NCBI RefSeq assembly: GCF_036669915.1
Contig: NC_089320.1
Coordinates: forward strand, 4,808,039 to 4,872,038
Origin: Pocillopora verrucosa
Taxonomy: Eukaryota; Cnidaria; Anthozoa; Scleractinia; Pocilloporidae
DNA: 64,000 bases
Reading direction: 5' to 3'
This document shows, one piece after another, positions 23,038 through 34,123 of this stretch (its first letter is position 1; each line of letters starts with the position of its first letter). A model generated the notes under the pieces. That model made no database searches. It worked only from the letters and a program-made list of their open reading frames with translations, and had not been told where the DNA came from. Both the position numbers and the translations under genes were made by a program.

Positions 23038-23510
23038 ACATGCTCATCTGCAATTATTGTTAGGAGTTCTTTGTCTCAATATAAACAAATTGCGCTTTAA
23101 CTTGGGGCAGAAGAGCACAGAACACGTCATCACAATGGAATGTGCTGCACATCTAATTCATCACCTTAAAGAAAAATGTGTAAAAATATGTGATATGTCA
23201 GTTAGCTTACTCACAAGCATATTAACTTGGTACATCTAGAAATATGCAAATTAGTCTTTAACTTACATTTATCTCAGTAGTCTGGAAATGTGGAATTCTG
23301 GAAATATGCCAATAATTCTTTAGCTAGGTTGCATGTATCTTAACTTGGCAGTCTATAAATGCAAAAATCTGGAAATAGTAAAAGGATATGGTTTTAACTT
23401 TGGTTCTAAAAACATTCAATTTTCTTTGTAGCCCACTGTCTTGCTTCCTCTACTTCATTCAGTAAAGAAAGATCCTTAATCTATCAAACACCTTTGTTTT
23501 GTTCAATTTC

Positions 23511-23649
23511 CTCAATTGGTAGAGCACTGCACCGGTATCGCAGAGGTCATGGGTTCAAATCCCGTACGGGCCTGAAATTTTTTTCAGGTCCTACTTACAA
23601 CTACTAGTTTCAGTAGTGTTCTTAGCTGCGAGGATCTTCTAATTTCATC
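23511..23649 (+). mobile_element. tRNA-derived SINE-like unit 1 (head truncated)
   Basis: Begins CTCAATTGGTAGAGC (A-box-like) and contains GGGTTCAAATCCC (B box). A hairpin CCTGAAATTTTTTTCAGG and a shared tail ending GAGGATCTTCTAATTTCATC follow. The acceptor-stem 5' strand is missing. It differs from unit 2 at only about four positions over 139 bp. Confidence 0.7.
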
Positions 23650-23745
23650 TTTCCACCGCAGTGCAAATATGTGAATTTTCATATATCTAAATCTTCATTC
23701 ACTCGGATGTTTATTTGTACCCAATTCATTGACCAGCTCCCAGTT

Positions 23746-23894
23746 GGCTTGTTAGCTCAATTGGTAGAGCGCTGCACCAGTATCGCAGAGGTCATGGGTT
23801 CAAATCCCGTATGGGCCTGAAATTTTTTTCAGGTCCTACTTACAACTACTAGTTTCAGTAGTGTTCTTAGCTGCGAGGATCTTCTAATTTCATC
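23746..23894 (+). mobile_element. tRNA-derived SINE-like unit 2 (tRNA-Thr-like head)
   Basis: The tRNA-like head is 23746-23817: acceptor strands GGCTTGT/ATGGGCC pair fully with G-U wobbles, the D arm has TTGGTAGAGC, and the T arm is GGGTTCAAATCCC. The anticodon loop reads CCAGTAT, so the triplet would be AGU (Thr), but position 33 is C rather than U and the anticodon stem has an A-C pair at its base. With the shared 3' tail also found in unit 1, this is best read as a SINE rather than a working tRNA gene. Confidence 0.7.
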
Positions 23895-24149
23895 ACAAGT
23901 TTTCTTTACCTCTTGTTTGAACCATTTCAACAGATGATGCGTGCATGTGTTTTACTGAGCCAGAACTGTAGCACTGAGTTTTAGGGGCTTGTTCCCCTGA
24001 AGAGTGATAAATACAGCAGATGCTCTGACTCAGACAGATCAGAATTTCCTGAAAATTCACATTTCCAGAAAAAGAGTAAAGATTAATTTTTTAATGATTT
24101 TTGAGTTATTAGCTGAAATATGAAGTATATGACCCTATGTTGGCATATA

Positions 24150-24285
24150 AAAAGATATTTATCTTGGATGGGCACATTAGGATATGTATCTTGCATTAAT
24201 CTGACTTGTGCATTAGGGTATGTATCTCACACTAATCAGATCACAGCAATGAGGTATGCTTGCACCAATCAGAGTGTCACAATAC
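24150..24285. repeat. degenerate ~36-bp tandem repeat
   Basis: Three loose copies: GCACATTAGGATATGTATCT, GTGCATTAGGGTATGTATCT and GCAATGAGGTATGCTTGCAC, each followed by an A-C-TAATC(A/T) stretch. Confidence 0.4.
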
Positions 24286-25654
24286 TGTCCCTCATGCCTA
24301 TCACATCATGAAATTAGGGTACCACAATTTTTGCCTTTTGATTGCTCTTTTTGCCAAAGCTGAAAAGATCACAAAGTTATATTTACTTTCTGTGTCAACT
24401 GCGATGTGGACTATCTGTTTATTTTTGCTTTTAAAAGTTCTCCATGCTTCTGTTTGTCATCTTGTGTTTAAAAGGTATTTTTCTGATACAATTACATGCT
24501 AACTTGTTGCTATGGATTAGACTTACTCAGCTAGTATGCCATTTTCCAGTAAACAACCTAAATTTTACAACATAACCCCACTCCACTGAAAAAATTTCAC
24601 ATGGAACTAAATGTTACTGTTAGTCAATTTTCCATGCAATTCTCACATGCTGAGATATTATCTAGCGATCAAATTCACTTTTAGCCGCCTAGGACTTCAC
24701 CCCATCACATGTCAATTCCTTCTAGACAGCCTGCATCTTATCATGTATTCCGCACAAATGGGGCAAAGTACAGATAGGCAATTACCAAATAAAGAGCCCA
24801 TGTTGTTATGTTTTGAAATATGATACTTTTCTAACCACTTTTCTGCACTAATGTTGTTCATTTTTGCTAACAATTATTCAGACACCAGTGGCAATAGACC
24901 TTAAAATGTTTCTCTGAGTTTATTTCTGATAAACTGGAAGGTTTTGTTTTTGCTCTCCACTTAACAATATCTTCATCAGAATCTTTCATAGGTAAATACT
25001 CTTTTTCTTTTACAAAAATGCAAAAATCAGTTGCTTAGTTTCCCATTTTGACCCACCCATCAAAAAAGCATGCATAGCATGCCTATGTTTTAAGTATGCC
25101 CTTGTCAGTAACTAATAACAATAATTGTTACTGTCCCTGAGCTGAAACACCCCTTATTTTTGTCCAAAAATACTCTTTCAAGTGTTACCAAGTGAATAAT
25201 TTTGCCTTTCACTATCCCTACCATTCAATGGGAGGCCTGTTTGACAAATTAAGAATTAAAACACAACTATCATACCTCGTGGCTGACAAAGATAAATGCT
25301 ATAAAGTGGCAACTATGGTATTCTGTATTTCCTTTCTTCACATTTTCAATTTGTTTTTTTCTCTTTTTTTATTCTTCTTTGGTATTTTTCTTTAAGGAAA
25401 CAAAAAATCTTAAACCACTGCCTATGGTTAAAATCAAGCAGTGCGTAAAATAGTATGCTTAATATTCAACTATCATAACAACACTCCTTAGTATGACACA
25501 CTGCACAGCAATTGGAATCATCATTTGCATGAATGTACTTCTGACACTATGAGGCACTATGGTAAGACTAAACTCTTAAAGATTCCCTGCCTTTTTGTAG
25601 ACATACCACTCAGCATATCTATTTCCCAGAGAAAACTGGAAAACTGAAATAATC
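24286..25654. other. intergenic, no gene seen
   Basis: AT-rich sequence with short open frames that I regard as chance. Confidence 0.4.
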
Positions 25655-26230
25655 CTAAATTCCACCGACTTGGGGAGGAGGTTGGTTAGGAAGAGGAACA
25701 GGTTTCACTTTGCTATTCACAGGTGACTCATAATTCTCAAAAACTGTCTCACAATGTCATTGGGAAATCATCAAAAGAATACTTTAAAGGCCTGTTAACA
25801 GCTTCATCATCTGAAAAATTAGCCTAATGCTCTTTGAAAAGTATAAAGCAACTAACTACAGGGGAAGCAGAACTGGGAGCAGCAGAAGATGAGGGAAACG
25901 TGGGGGAGGGGGGTGGGTTAACAACTACACATTCAAACAAAACTATCATTCAAATGGAGTAAAATTATCACGTTCAACACGAACATGCTGATCTACTGCG
26001 AAAAATAGAGTCATTCTTGATCATTCTTCTGGATATGCACTCAAAAATCACAGTTGCTATATGCTGAATTTGTACCAGATGAAAATAATTCACTCACTAG
26101 AAGCTGCCTGTGACTCTTCCTAAGGCAGCTCCTCGTCGTCAACATCTTCTCCTTTACTAACAATATCAATACGACAATGTTTTCGTTCCGCTTGTTCCTT
26201 GGAGTTAACCAACACAAAATAAAAGCCAGT
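25655..26230 (-). pseudogene. two-exon gene 3' end with in-frame TAG, unknown family
   Basis: Minus-strand exons 26230-26098 and 25743-25655 join in phase across a strong donor (TCTA|GTGAGT) and an acceptor (GAGACAG|TTTTT). The product reads GFYFVLVNSKEQAERKHCRI, then VSKGEDVDDEELP, a stop (TAG at 26122-26120), EESQAASS, and a Pro-rich end KPVPLPNQPPPQVGGI before the final TAG. Codon quality on both sides of the inner stop looks coding, so either the gene is broken or the real protein ends at the first stop and the second exon is 3' untranslated. Upstream exons were not found. No family recognised. Confidence 0.35.
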
Positions 26231-26925
26231 CTATGACTTCACGTGCCAACTGTTGAATGGTAAAGTAAAGTAAAACGCACATGCGAGAACGTTTGATGAG
26301 GTAGCTTTCACGTTCAAATCGATAACAATGTCAACATGCAGAGGTGAGACCCTGAAAAACATGATTCCGAAGAGCGATGGCCAGTGTCGGGGCTGAACCA
26401 GGACGAGTCACAAGAGATATCATTTAACAAATGTCTCACTATAGTTCGCCATTTTGAAAACCGTGAGGGGCATTGGGTTTAATTGGTTACGTATACTCGA
26501 CACCATAACGTAGTGCACGTGCATACGGCCTTCTTAGCTACAAGGCAAAGGCAGGAGCCCTGACACAGGCTGATAGGCACCAAAACATACAAAACTTCGT
26601 TGCAAAATCGCTATCGCATCGCACACGATCAAAAAAATGCATTTCTTTATGACAAAAAAACAGCTGTACATGCATGTATTATACTACGCGTGACGCTTAT
26701 ACAGTAAATAAATCTCTGAAAATTGCATACCCAAATTACCATTCGGTCTAACTGTATCAATTAAGTTGTATGAATTGTAAATTAACCCATTTGGGGTATT
26801 TTTTTTAGCCTTCGTGGTCCGTTTGAAGCGTCTTTTTACAAATTTACTCTTGGCCGGAGACAGTTTAAGTTTGACATTACATGAACATGAATACGATGGT
26901 CACGTAGTCAAAGCTGCAGATAAAA

Positions 26926-27123
26926 ACTTTTTACACCCAAACATAACCATGCATATTCTCCCAACTGTTCTCCGTACATTTCCCAAGGTGCTGACAAGGA
27001 GAGTTTTGCTCAACAATCAAGAGCTGCTAAGTTGGTGATCATTCCTTTATTCTTGAGACCTAAATGTGTGATTAACTAGTGAGGAGAAATTAGATGCTAG
27101 TCACTCTTAGGAGTCAAAGTTAA
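26926..27123 (+). repeat. MITE-like element, subfamily A copy 4
   Basis: Begins AACTTTTTACACCCAAAC, has ATGCATATTCTCCCAACTG and GCTGACAAGGAGAG, and ends TTAGGAGTCAAAGTTAAG. Confidence 0.65.
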
Positions 27124-27477
27124 GGGAATCTTAGTGTCTATGAGTTTGGATTCCCCTTATTACTTTTGGAAACATACCTTCCAAACATTTCTTTCTATCC
27201 ATTGTCATTTTGTTGTCTACCAGTCTAACTGGCAAGGCAAAAAGGTGGCTCAGGTTTTTTTCTGCATCATTTTCTTATAGTCTTTTAATGAAGAAGCCCA
27301 TTCAAACCCACAGAGGCCAAAAATAAAAATGTGTGAGGATGTAGTACTCATAAAATAAGTACCAGTATTTTAGGGTAAAAAAAGATGGCAAGAAGAAAAA
27401 GACACCAAAACTTGTGGTTGTTTGTTTCCTCTTTCATGCTAGAGTCATTTCCTGTGTCTATGAAACCAAACGTTTCG

Positions 27478-27645
27478 CTCTTTCAATCATGAATACAGAC
27501 AAAACTTGTTATCTAATCCTTTTATTCCACTGAATTAAAAAAAAAGGAAAACATAAAAACATGCACTACCTTTCATATTCGTGTCAGAAACAAATCTGGA
27601 TAAAACAACAAGAACTGCCAACTTTCCATATCATATCAAATTTTA
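27478..27645 (+). repeat. dispersed repeat G, copy 2
   Basis: Contains ATGAATACAGACAAAACTTG, CTAATCCTTTTATTCC, CTACCTTTCATATTCGTG, CAGAAACAAATCTGGATAAA and ACTGCCAACTTTCC, matching 16335-16510. Confidence 0.55.
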
Positions 27646-28520
27646 GTATTTATTTAACTCCAGTGATTAAACTGAAAGCATTTGTGGGTTTATCCTTCAG
27701 AACCTTAAATGTCAGTTGTTGTGCCCCAAATTCTAACATTTCAAAAAATGGGTACTTGGAGAAAATAAGTTATAATCACATCAACTTAAATGTAAGTTGC
27801 AGCAAATGTTAATGATAAAAGAAAGAAGTTCTTCAGGTTGTTCACCAAAAATTTACAAGCTTTCCACTGGATGGTTCAGGTGGTCGTTTCAAGGTAGTTT
27901 TGTGTTTGTTTTCTCATTTTATGATCTGTAACATCCACTTTCTATTTGAAAAAATTCCCTGAGCAAATGGATTTTTCTGACATTGCTTTTAACTTTCACT
28001 TGATTTCTCCCCCTGACTCAGTTCCTGCCTTGCAGCTGTGTTCTCAGGAGTTGTGTCATTAGCTCTTGCAGGCTGCCAATATGGACAGAAAAATAGAAGT
28101 CAAATGAACCTTCATTGCCCTGTAACTGCCTGTATTACCACCAATAGCCCACAAAAATATGATCATAACATGGTGGTTGTATCAATGAATAGCATCACCT
28201 CAGGTTGTGATATAGATACTGATTGTCAGTTTTACTCTATTGACACCATGAAAAGTTCATTATAATTAAAACTTGTCTTGCATATGTAGCCACAGTCAAA
28301 TGGACAGAACTCAGATAATTCCTTATGACTGAAAGACGTCACAAGACAGAGATATGGTAAGGGAATTTCATATTGTACCCATTCCACTGGTCACGTGGGT
28401 TAAAATTAGAATCTATAGAAAACAACTCCTATGGAATCTAACAACTTGCTATTGGTTCTAATAAAAAGGTAGGCTGATTGACATTGGTTTCAAAACTAGT
28501 GAAAAGACCAGGTCAACCCT
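27646..28520. other. intergenic, no gene seen
   Basis: Open frame 28038-28265 has no recognisable similarity and no splice support. Confidence 0.35.
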
Positions 28521-28732
28521 TTAACCCTTTCACTCCCACAAGTGACCAAGACAGAATTTCTCCTTACAATATCAATACAATATCAAGCAGGCAGGTGATG
28601 AGAATAGAGAAGAATATCAATTATGGGATTATTAGTTGATCCAATACCAAATTCTCTGAACTAACATCATAAGAATTGTATGGCAGATAGTAAGGAGAAT
28701 TACTAATAAGATCTTGGGAGTGAAAAAAGGGT
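28521..28732 (+). repeat. MITE-like element, subfamily B copy 2
   Basis: Begins TTAACCCTTTCACTCCC, contains GTGACCAAGACAGAATTTCT and CAATATCAAGCAG, and ends GATCTTGGGAGTG. It abuts copy 3 directly, giving a tandem pair. Confidence 0.75.
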
Positions 28733-28733
28733 C

Positions 28734-28935
28734 AAGTCCCACTAGCAACCAAGACAGAATTTCTCCTTACACTATCAGCACAATATCAAGCAGACAAGTA
28801 AAGAGAATAAAAAAAAAGGTTTATTACCGGATTATTAGTTGATCCAATTCCAAATTATCAAAACCAATATCATATGAATTTTACGGCATACAGTAAAGAG
28901 AATCACTAATGAGATCTTGGGAGTTACAGGGTTTA
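28734..28935 (+). repeat. MITE-like element, subfamily B copy 3
   Basis: Same orientation as copy 2 and directly next to it. Ends TCTTGGGAGTTACAGGGTTT. Confidence 0.7.
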
Positions 28936-29231
28936 ATAAAACTGACTGCGATATTTATTGGGTGGTGTGACATGGTTTTATGCAATCAAGAAAATACCTT
29001 GATTGGCCAGGACTTCCCAGTGTTTCTAAGTAACCAGAATAAAGAGAAAAGTGCTTTGTCCTGATGGTAAAGCACCTTACCCTGGTTGTTGAAATGTTGG
29101 ATGGTACTATCCACTGAATAAATCTATATGTTTTGCTAACACCCATCTGCTAAATAGCAATTTATCTGTTGCATAATGTTATTCACCCTTTGAACAACTG
29201 GACCCTTATCTGTAACATCTTTCCATGTTCC

Positions 29232-30561
29232 TTAACCTACCTTGAAAGAGGGTCGTCTTTCACCACCTTCACCAGGCCTGCCCCAAAAAGGCCTTCCCCA
29301 ATGAGGCCTTCCAAATGGGGATCCAGGAGGGCCCTGCCAGTACAACTGGTGTCTACAGTTTGAATATCCAGCTCCAAGGCCTACACCAATTCCTAATGTA
29401 ACAGGCCATGCAGCCCCTTCATATTAAAGGAAAAAAATATTAGAGGAAGCTACAGTTATAAGGAAACATCCAAACAAATATACTCATTGTGATAAAAGCA
29501 GTAATAAGCTGGTGTGAACAAAAACCCTTTCGATGGATTTCAAACCCTTCATTCTGATAGGGTGTTTTTTCTTGTTTACAGGTAATAATCCAGTGTCCTA
29601 GAGGTAAATTTACCCTCCAATCCCTTCAATGATACCCATAAATGAGAGTTAGTTTCATTCAGGCTATGATGAATAACACCTTAGATAAACTTTTCACTTT
29701 TTGTAGAGATGCTAGGGGTGTAAAAGAGCCATGGATATTTAAATCCCTTTAACCCTATAACTCCCATGAGTGACCAAGACAGAATTTCTCCTTACAATAT
29801 CAATACAATATCAAGCAGAAGAGTAATGGGAATAAAGAAAATATCAACTGGGGGATCATTAGTCGATCCAATACTAAATTCTCCAAAATCATATTAAAAT
29901 AATTGTAATGCAGACAGTAAGGAGAATTGCTAATGAGATCTTGGGAGTAAAGAGTTAATAGCTATGATTTCATGTCAGGGAACACTTGATCTTAGACAAT
30001 ATTGGTGTATTGCTGCTTCATATTGGTCACCTTTATACCTCTTGTTCATTAGATAAATTTATGTAAGTCAAATCAAAAAATGGAATCCAGTTACCAAACG
30101 AATTTCATTGAAATATCCAAAAAACCACACCCTAAATAGGAAACCCTCTCCTCCCCCCTTGTAGACCTCCCAGCAAGGCCCCTATTCCAGCGAAGTAATT
30201 GTTGGACTTCACAGAGGGCACGAAATCTTCGCCCTGCTGGAAAAAATCATTAATTTTTCCTCAAAGTTAGTTTTTAGAAGAATATTTGAATCTTAAAGTG
30301 CACAAAAGAGTTTAAAACTTCCGCATAAGCTAACACCTAAGCTTTCTCTGGACTTACTTTTGAAGAACAGTAACGAAAGAACACCGCCAAACACGGCTCC
30401 ACCAACTGAAAAAAAGGTATGAGGTAAATTCAGCGAACTCTTATCAAAATTATCTTCTACTTCTTCTTGATTTTCAAAATACCAGTTTTAAACGTTGTAT
30501 CTACAAGGCACCGATCCCATTTTCTTCCCAACTCTTCTTCGCTTGGCCGTCTGGGCGCCAT
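29232..30561 (-). CDS. MICOS10: MICOS complex subunit Mic10 (103 aa)
   Basis: Mic10 is a small hairpin protein of the mitochondrial inner membrane that bends it at crista junctions. Minus-strand exons are 30561-30483, 30405-30358 and 29416-29232, with borders ACTG|GT, CAG|TTGG, AAAA|GTAAGT and AAG|GG and matching phases. The N-terminus EEELGRKWDRCLVDTTFKT matches the SESELGRKWDRC start of animal Mic10. Two membrane segments follow, both with glycine zippers: VGGAVFGGVLSLLFF (27-41) and WPVTLGIGVGLGAGYS, then the conserved NCRHQ. The C-terminus is longer than the human protein (78 aa) and rich in Gly, Pro, Arg and Trp (FGRPHWGRPFWGRPGEGG). A second ATG lies 9 bp upstream; the inner one has the better Kozak context. 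The last exon could instead splice at AAG|GTAGGT, six bases before the stop codon. Confidence 0.9.
29749..29958 (+). repeat. MITE-like element, subfamily B copy 4
   Basis: Begins TTAACCCTATAACTCCCATG and ends TTGGGAGTAAAGAGTTAATA. Lies in intron 2 of MICOS10. Confidence 0.75.
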
Positions 30562-30681
30562 CTTGAACATTTAAGCGCCCGCATTGATGTTTACACAGCT
30601 GAATTATTTTCAGCGCATGCGGATGGTCAACTACCCCCTGCATTGCCAGATGTGTCCTCTTTCTTTCTCTATTGAGCCATC
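30562..30681. promoter_or_regulatory. shared bidirectional promoter region with RPL22 5'TOP tract
   Basis: Only 120 bp separate the Mic10 start codon (minus) from the RPL22 start codon (plus). A pyrimidine tract TCCTCTTTCTTTCTCT at about 30656-30671 sits just before the RPL22 ATG and fits a 5'-terminal oligopyrimidine (TOP) start, the usual translational control of ribosomal protein mRNAs. No TATA box is seen, as is common for divergent housekeeping pairs. Shared promoter use is inferred from spacing. Confidence 0.6.
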
Positions 30682-33342
30682 ATGCCGGCGGTAAGAATTG
30701 TAAAGAGTTTTTCCGTATTTTACCATATTTGAATGCGTTGAACTACAGATTTATGGAATGAAATTAAAGAGAAAGCTCTTGTCTTCACTTTGAATGCCTT
30801 TTTGGGGAGGTAAAGCTTTTATTTAAAGCCACACGTTTTCATCGAAATTATGGCATGTACTGAATTTTTCACTCGGAACTCGTTTGATAGGATTGTCGAT
30901 GATGTAAGTGTTCCTTCGGTGGTTTTTACGGCTTATAGCTGCTTTAGCTTCAAAAAACGTTGTTTTTGCACACGAGCATTTGTTTTTCGCCAAACTTCGT
31001 CTCGAGGAAACCATATATTTCTCGGATTTTTGAAGAAGGATCGATGTGAAAAAATTGGTGGTCTTAAAGTTGGTCAGAAAGTACACTCCCTTGGCAGAAA
31101 ACGATTCTTGTATATTAATTAATTCTTAAGTTACAAGCAAAACCAAAAGTAAGGAATAAAGGGGGTAAATTTTTAAAGAAACTGTGGTGCTACGTTGGTG
31201 GGAGAGTATAACAGCGTAATTTAGTATCATCAACTGAGTTGATAACGTAAATTGGCCACTGAAAGAGTTTCAAAGCTTGACTTTCAAGCCTTAGCCCCTC
31301 ATTGTTTGCTCTGACGAAGAGCTGACTCATGAAACGTCAGCTTTCAAACTCTTTATGGTGGCCAATTTAGGTTATCAATGCAGTTGGTAATACTAAATTA
31401 CCCAAAAGGAAGGAAACATGTGGGGAAAGAGGATAACATAATGAAAACAAGGCAAATGGGTAAAAATTCACGAAATACGTAAACCCAATTGCAATGGGAA
31501 TTAGGGAATTTCATGTTAGATTCAGTTAACTTTTACCTGATAAGATTTGGTATTCTTATTACCTGTCTTCTGGAGATTGTATGGATATTATAGAGAGAAA
31601 TTACTTTTCACTGGGAGGTAAAGGGTAAACTTTGCTTGTGCTGATTGACTCTGTGGATTAAATCTTCTTTGGTTAATTTTTTACGCAGAAAAAGAAGCAA
31701 CAGAAGAAGAAAACACAGTTGAAGTTCACTGTGGACTGTACTCATCCAGTTGAAGATGGAATCATGGATGTAGCCAACTTTGTGAGTAATGATTTAATTG
31801 TTTTTTTTTTATTTTTAATTTTCTAGTTATTGTAGGGCAGTTGAATAAGGGGGATAAATTTCTGAAGAAATGTTGTTGCTCTGATGAAGGGCTAACCCTC
31901 AAAATGTCAGCTTTACAAACTCTTTTAGTGGTCAATTTTCATTATCAGCGTAGTTGATGAAACCAGATTATATTGTAGGGCAGGTTAAGTGTAAACACAG
32001 TACATTGTACTAGCTTTGGCAAAGAAACTGCAGGGCTGTTAAAATTCTGGAAAACTTTTTAAAACCTCTGGGCAGAAAAAAAAAAATTTTGGCAGCTTGG
32101 GGTCTGCTCCTTAGTCTGTAAGAAACTTTGACAGTAACCATGGTATTGTTTGGGCAAAAAAGTTCTTAAAATTGCAGTATGATACACTGTAGTTGTTTCT
32201 CTTGATTAAAAATCTTCAAATAAATGGCACCATTACAGGTGCTCATAAAAGGACTGTGATTATTTTTAAAGAGGTGTGAAGGTTGTTAGTCTTTATTTCT
32301 TAACAATCTCCTTTTTCACAGTGGTAAATTTGAATTAAAGTTAATCCACTAGTGCTGCTTTGATAGTTTTTTTTTGTAGGAGAAAACAGTGAGAGTTGGG
32401 AAATAATTTGATTGGTTTGCCATGCTTAGGGCCACCTTCCCTAAGTGCCACATTTTTGTCTTCCAGGAACAATTTCTCCATGAGAGGATAAAGGTTGGTG
32501 GCAAGACCAATAATTTTGGCAGTGATGTGTCCATTGATCGTCAGAAGAACAAGATCACTGTTGTTTCTGAAATTCCGTTCTCCAAAAGGTAAGTTTCGTG
32601 GCACAGATGTCTAGCAAATGTTTCTACCATGCAGCTTGTGTTCTTCAAAATTCCCATCTCCTGCATCTTGAAATTTGACAAGTCTTCAAAGGTTTGTCTT
32701 GAACTGAAACTCATTATTTTTCATTGCAAAGACCCCCTGCCCCTTTCCCTTATGAAACCCATATTTTGCTCAATATTCCTCTTTTGACCTTACCTAGGAC
32801 ATTTTCAGGGTTCAAATTCTGTAGTTGATGTACATGAAGCAATCTTTTTTGGACTTCATTTGTGCAAAAAAATTGCACCATCTATTTTTGACTTTTTGTT
32901 TTCCTTATGTTTGTCAACTTGTACCGGAGTCAAAGAAGTTGTGAAAATTTGTTAAAATATCCTGCTTGGAAATATTTATTAAAAGAACATGCACCTCATT
33001 TTTAGCTTGAAATGTGTTCAAACATGTAAGCAATCTTTAATGTTAGTTCTAGTGAAGAAGGTATTTATTTCCTTGAAGGTATTTATCTCCTTGAATGAAA
33101 GCAAGCTATGATAGATTCAGCTTGATGGCTACCTTTTCAGAACACCAGGGTGGTTGTGATAAAACGAGTAAACTGCTCTCCATTGTTGCAGGTATCTAAA
33201 GTATCTGACTAAGAAGTATCTGAAGAAGAACAACCTACGTGACTGGCTGCGAGTTGTGTCCTCTGCACAAACTACTTATGAGCTGAGGTACTTCCAGATC
33301 AACAATGAAGACGAAGATGAGGAGGGTGAAGATGAATCGTAA
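30682..33342 (+). CDS. RPL22: 60S ribosomal protein L22 (eL22), 124 aa
   Basis: eL22 is an RNA-binding protein of the large ribosomal subunit. Exons are 30682-30690 (ATG CCG GCG only), 31689-31781, 32467-32588 and 33192-33342, all with GT/AG borders and matching phases. The protein has a Lys-rich N-terminus ([10 protein letters not shown]), the conserved [15 protein letters not shown] block, the [20 protein letters not shown] block, [17 protein letters not shown], and an acidic tail ([11 protein letters not shown]). Its length is close to that of the human protein. A nine-base first coding exon is usual for ribosomal protein genes. An AATAAA at 33376-33381 lies 34 bp after the stop. Introns 1 and 2 carry dispersed repeats. 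The gene is divergent from MICOS10. Confidence 0.97.
31156..31400. repeat. dispersed repeat D, copy 1 (RPL22 intron 1)
   Basis: Contains AACTGAGTTGATAACGTAAA, TTGGCCACTGAAAGAG, GCTCTGACGAAGAGCTGA and GAAACGTCAGCTTTCAAACT, then an inverted TGGCCAATTTAGGTTATCAA. The two ends form an imperfect inverted repeat. Confidence 0.6.
31505..31631 (+). repeat. MITE-like element, subfamily C copy 3 (partial)
   Basis: Contains GATTCAGTTAACTTTTACCT, GGAGATTGTATGGATATTAT and the end CTGGGAGGTAAAGGGTAAAC. Lies in RPL22 intron 1. Confidence 0.5.
31843..31968. repeat. dispersed repeat D, copy 2 (RPL22 intron 2)
   Basis: Contains GCTCTGATGAAGGGCTAACC, CTCAAAATGTCAGCTT, AACTCTTTTAGTGGTCAATT and TTATCAGCGTAGTTGATGA. 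Confidence 0.55.
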
Positions 33343-33375
33343 AGATTAGTCTTGTAACTCTACTTGAATGTCTTA

Positions 33376-33381
33376 AATAAA
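33376..33381 (+). other. RPL22 poly(A) signal AATAAA
   Basis: Canonical hexamer 34 bp downstream of the RPL22 stop codon. Confidence 0.75.
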
Positions 33382-33918
33382 CAGATGTCAAAGGCTAATG
33401 CATTGGTGGTGGTGGTGTTGTGTTTTCCATTAAATGCTGTTATTGTTCAGTGCAGCTCAACCAGACATTGTCTTTTACCTAAGTTATATACAACTTATTA
33501 TCTTTTCAGTCATCAGTTAAATAGAATACTCCTGAGAAAACTCTATAGCTAATGAAAGACATTGCAAGTGCTTACATCCAATCAGTTTTTTTTCTTTCTA
33601 TCAGTTTCACTAACTTAATAAAATTTTGTGCTAAATTTTGCCCAAACAATAGATGCTTGTGTGGTGAATGAATTCTCTTGGAAAACTGAATTCAACTAAA
33701 TAATAATAATAATAGTCAAAAATGTTTATCCAGGATAACCCTTAAATACAAAAGTAAGTTGTTCTCAATGGGGTCCTGCTTACTAAGAATTAACAATTAA
33801 GAAATGAGAAATCATTTAAATATGTACAAGATAGTGCCTCCAAATCAAAAGACACTTAGATAAAAACTGCTGAAACTACAATAGAAATCACAAGTAATAA
33901 TCATCCACGGCTTTCCTT

Positions 33919-34123
33919 TACCCTTTAACTCCCAGATCAAATTTGTAATTCTATCCATCAACCATACAATTCTTATCATGTTAGTTCAGAGAATTTAGTA
34001 TTGGATCAACTAATTATCCCCAAATTGATATTTTTCTTAATTCTCATCACTTTTGTGGTTGGTATTGCATTGATATTGTAAGGAGAAATTCTGTCTTGGT
34101 CACTATATTGTTAAAGGGTTAAC
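33919..34123 (-). repeat. MITE-like element, subfamily B copy 5
   Basis: Reverse orientation. Ends are TACCCTTTAACTCCCAG and GTTAAAGGGTTAAC; the interior has TATTGTAAGGAGAAATTCTG and TCTTGGTCACT. Confidence 0.75.

Noticed and set aside
23746-23817. Functional tRNA-Thr gene
   Set aside because: C at position 33, an A-C pair closing the anticodon stem, and a repeated 3' tail shared with a second copy point to a SINE.
30850-31122. 90-codon frame
   Set aside because: It lies within RPL22 intron 1 and has no homology.
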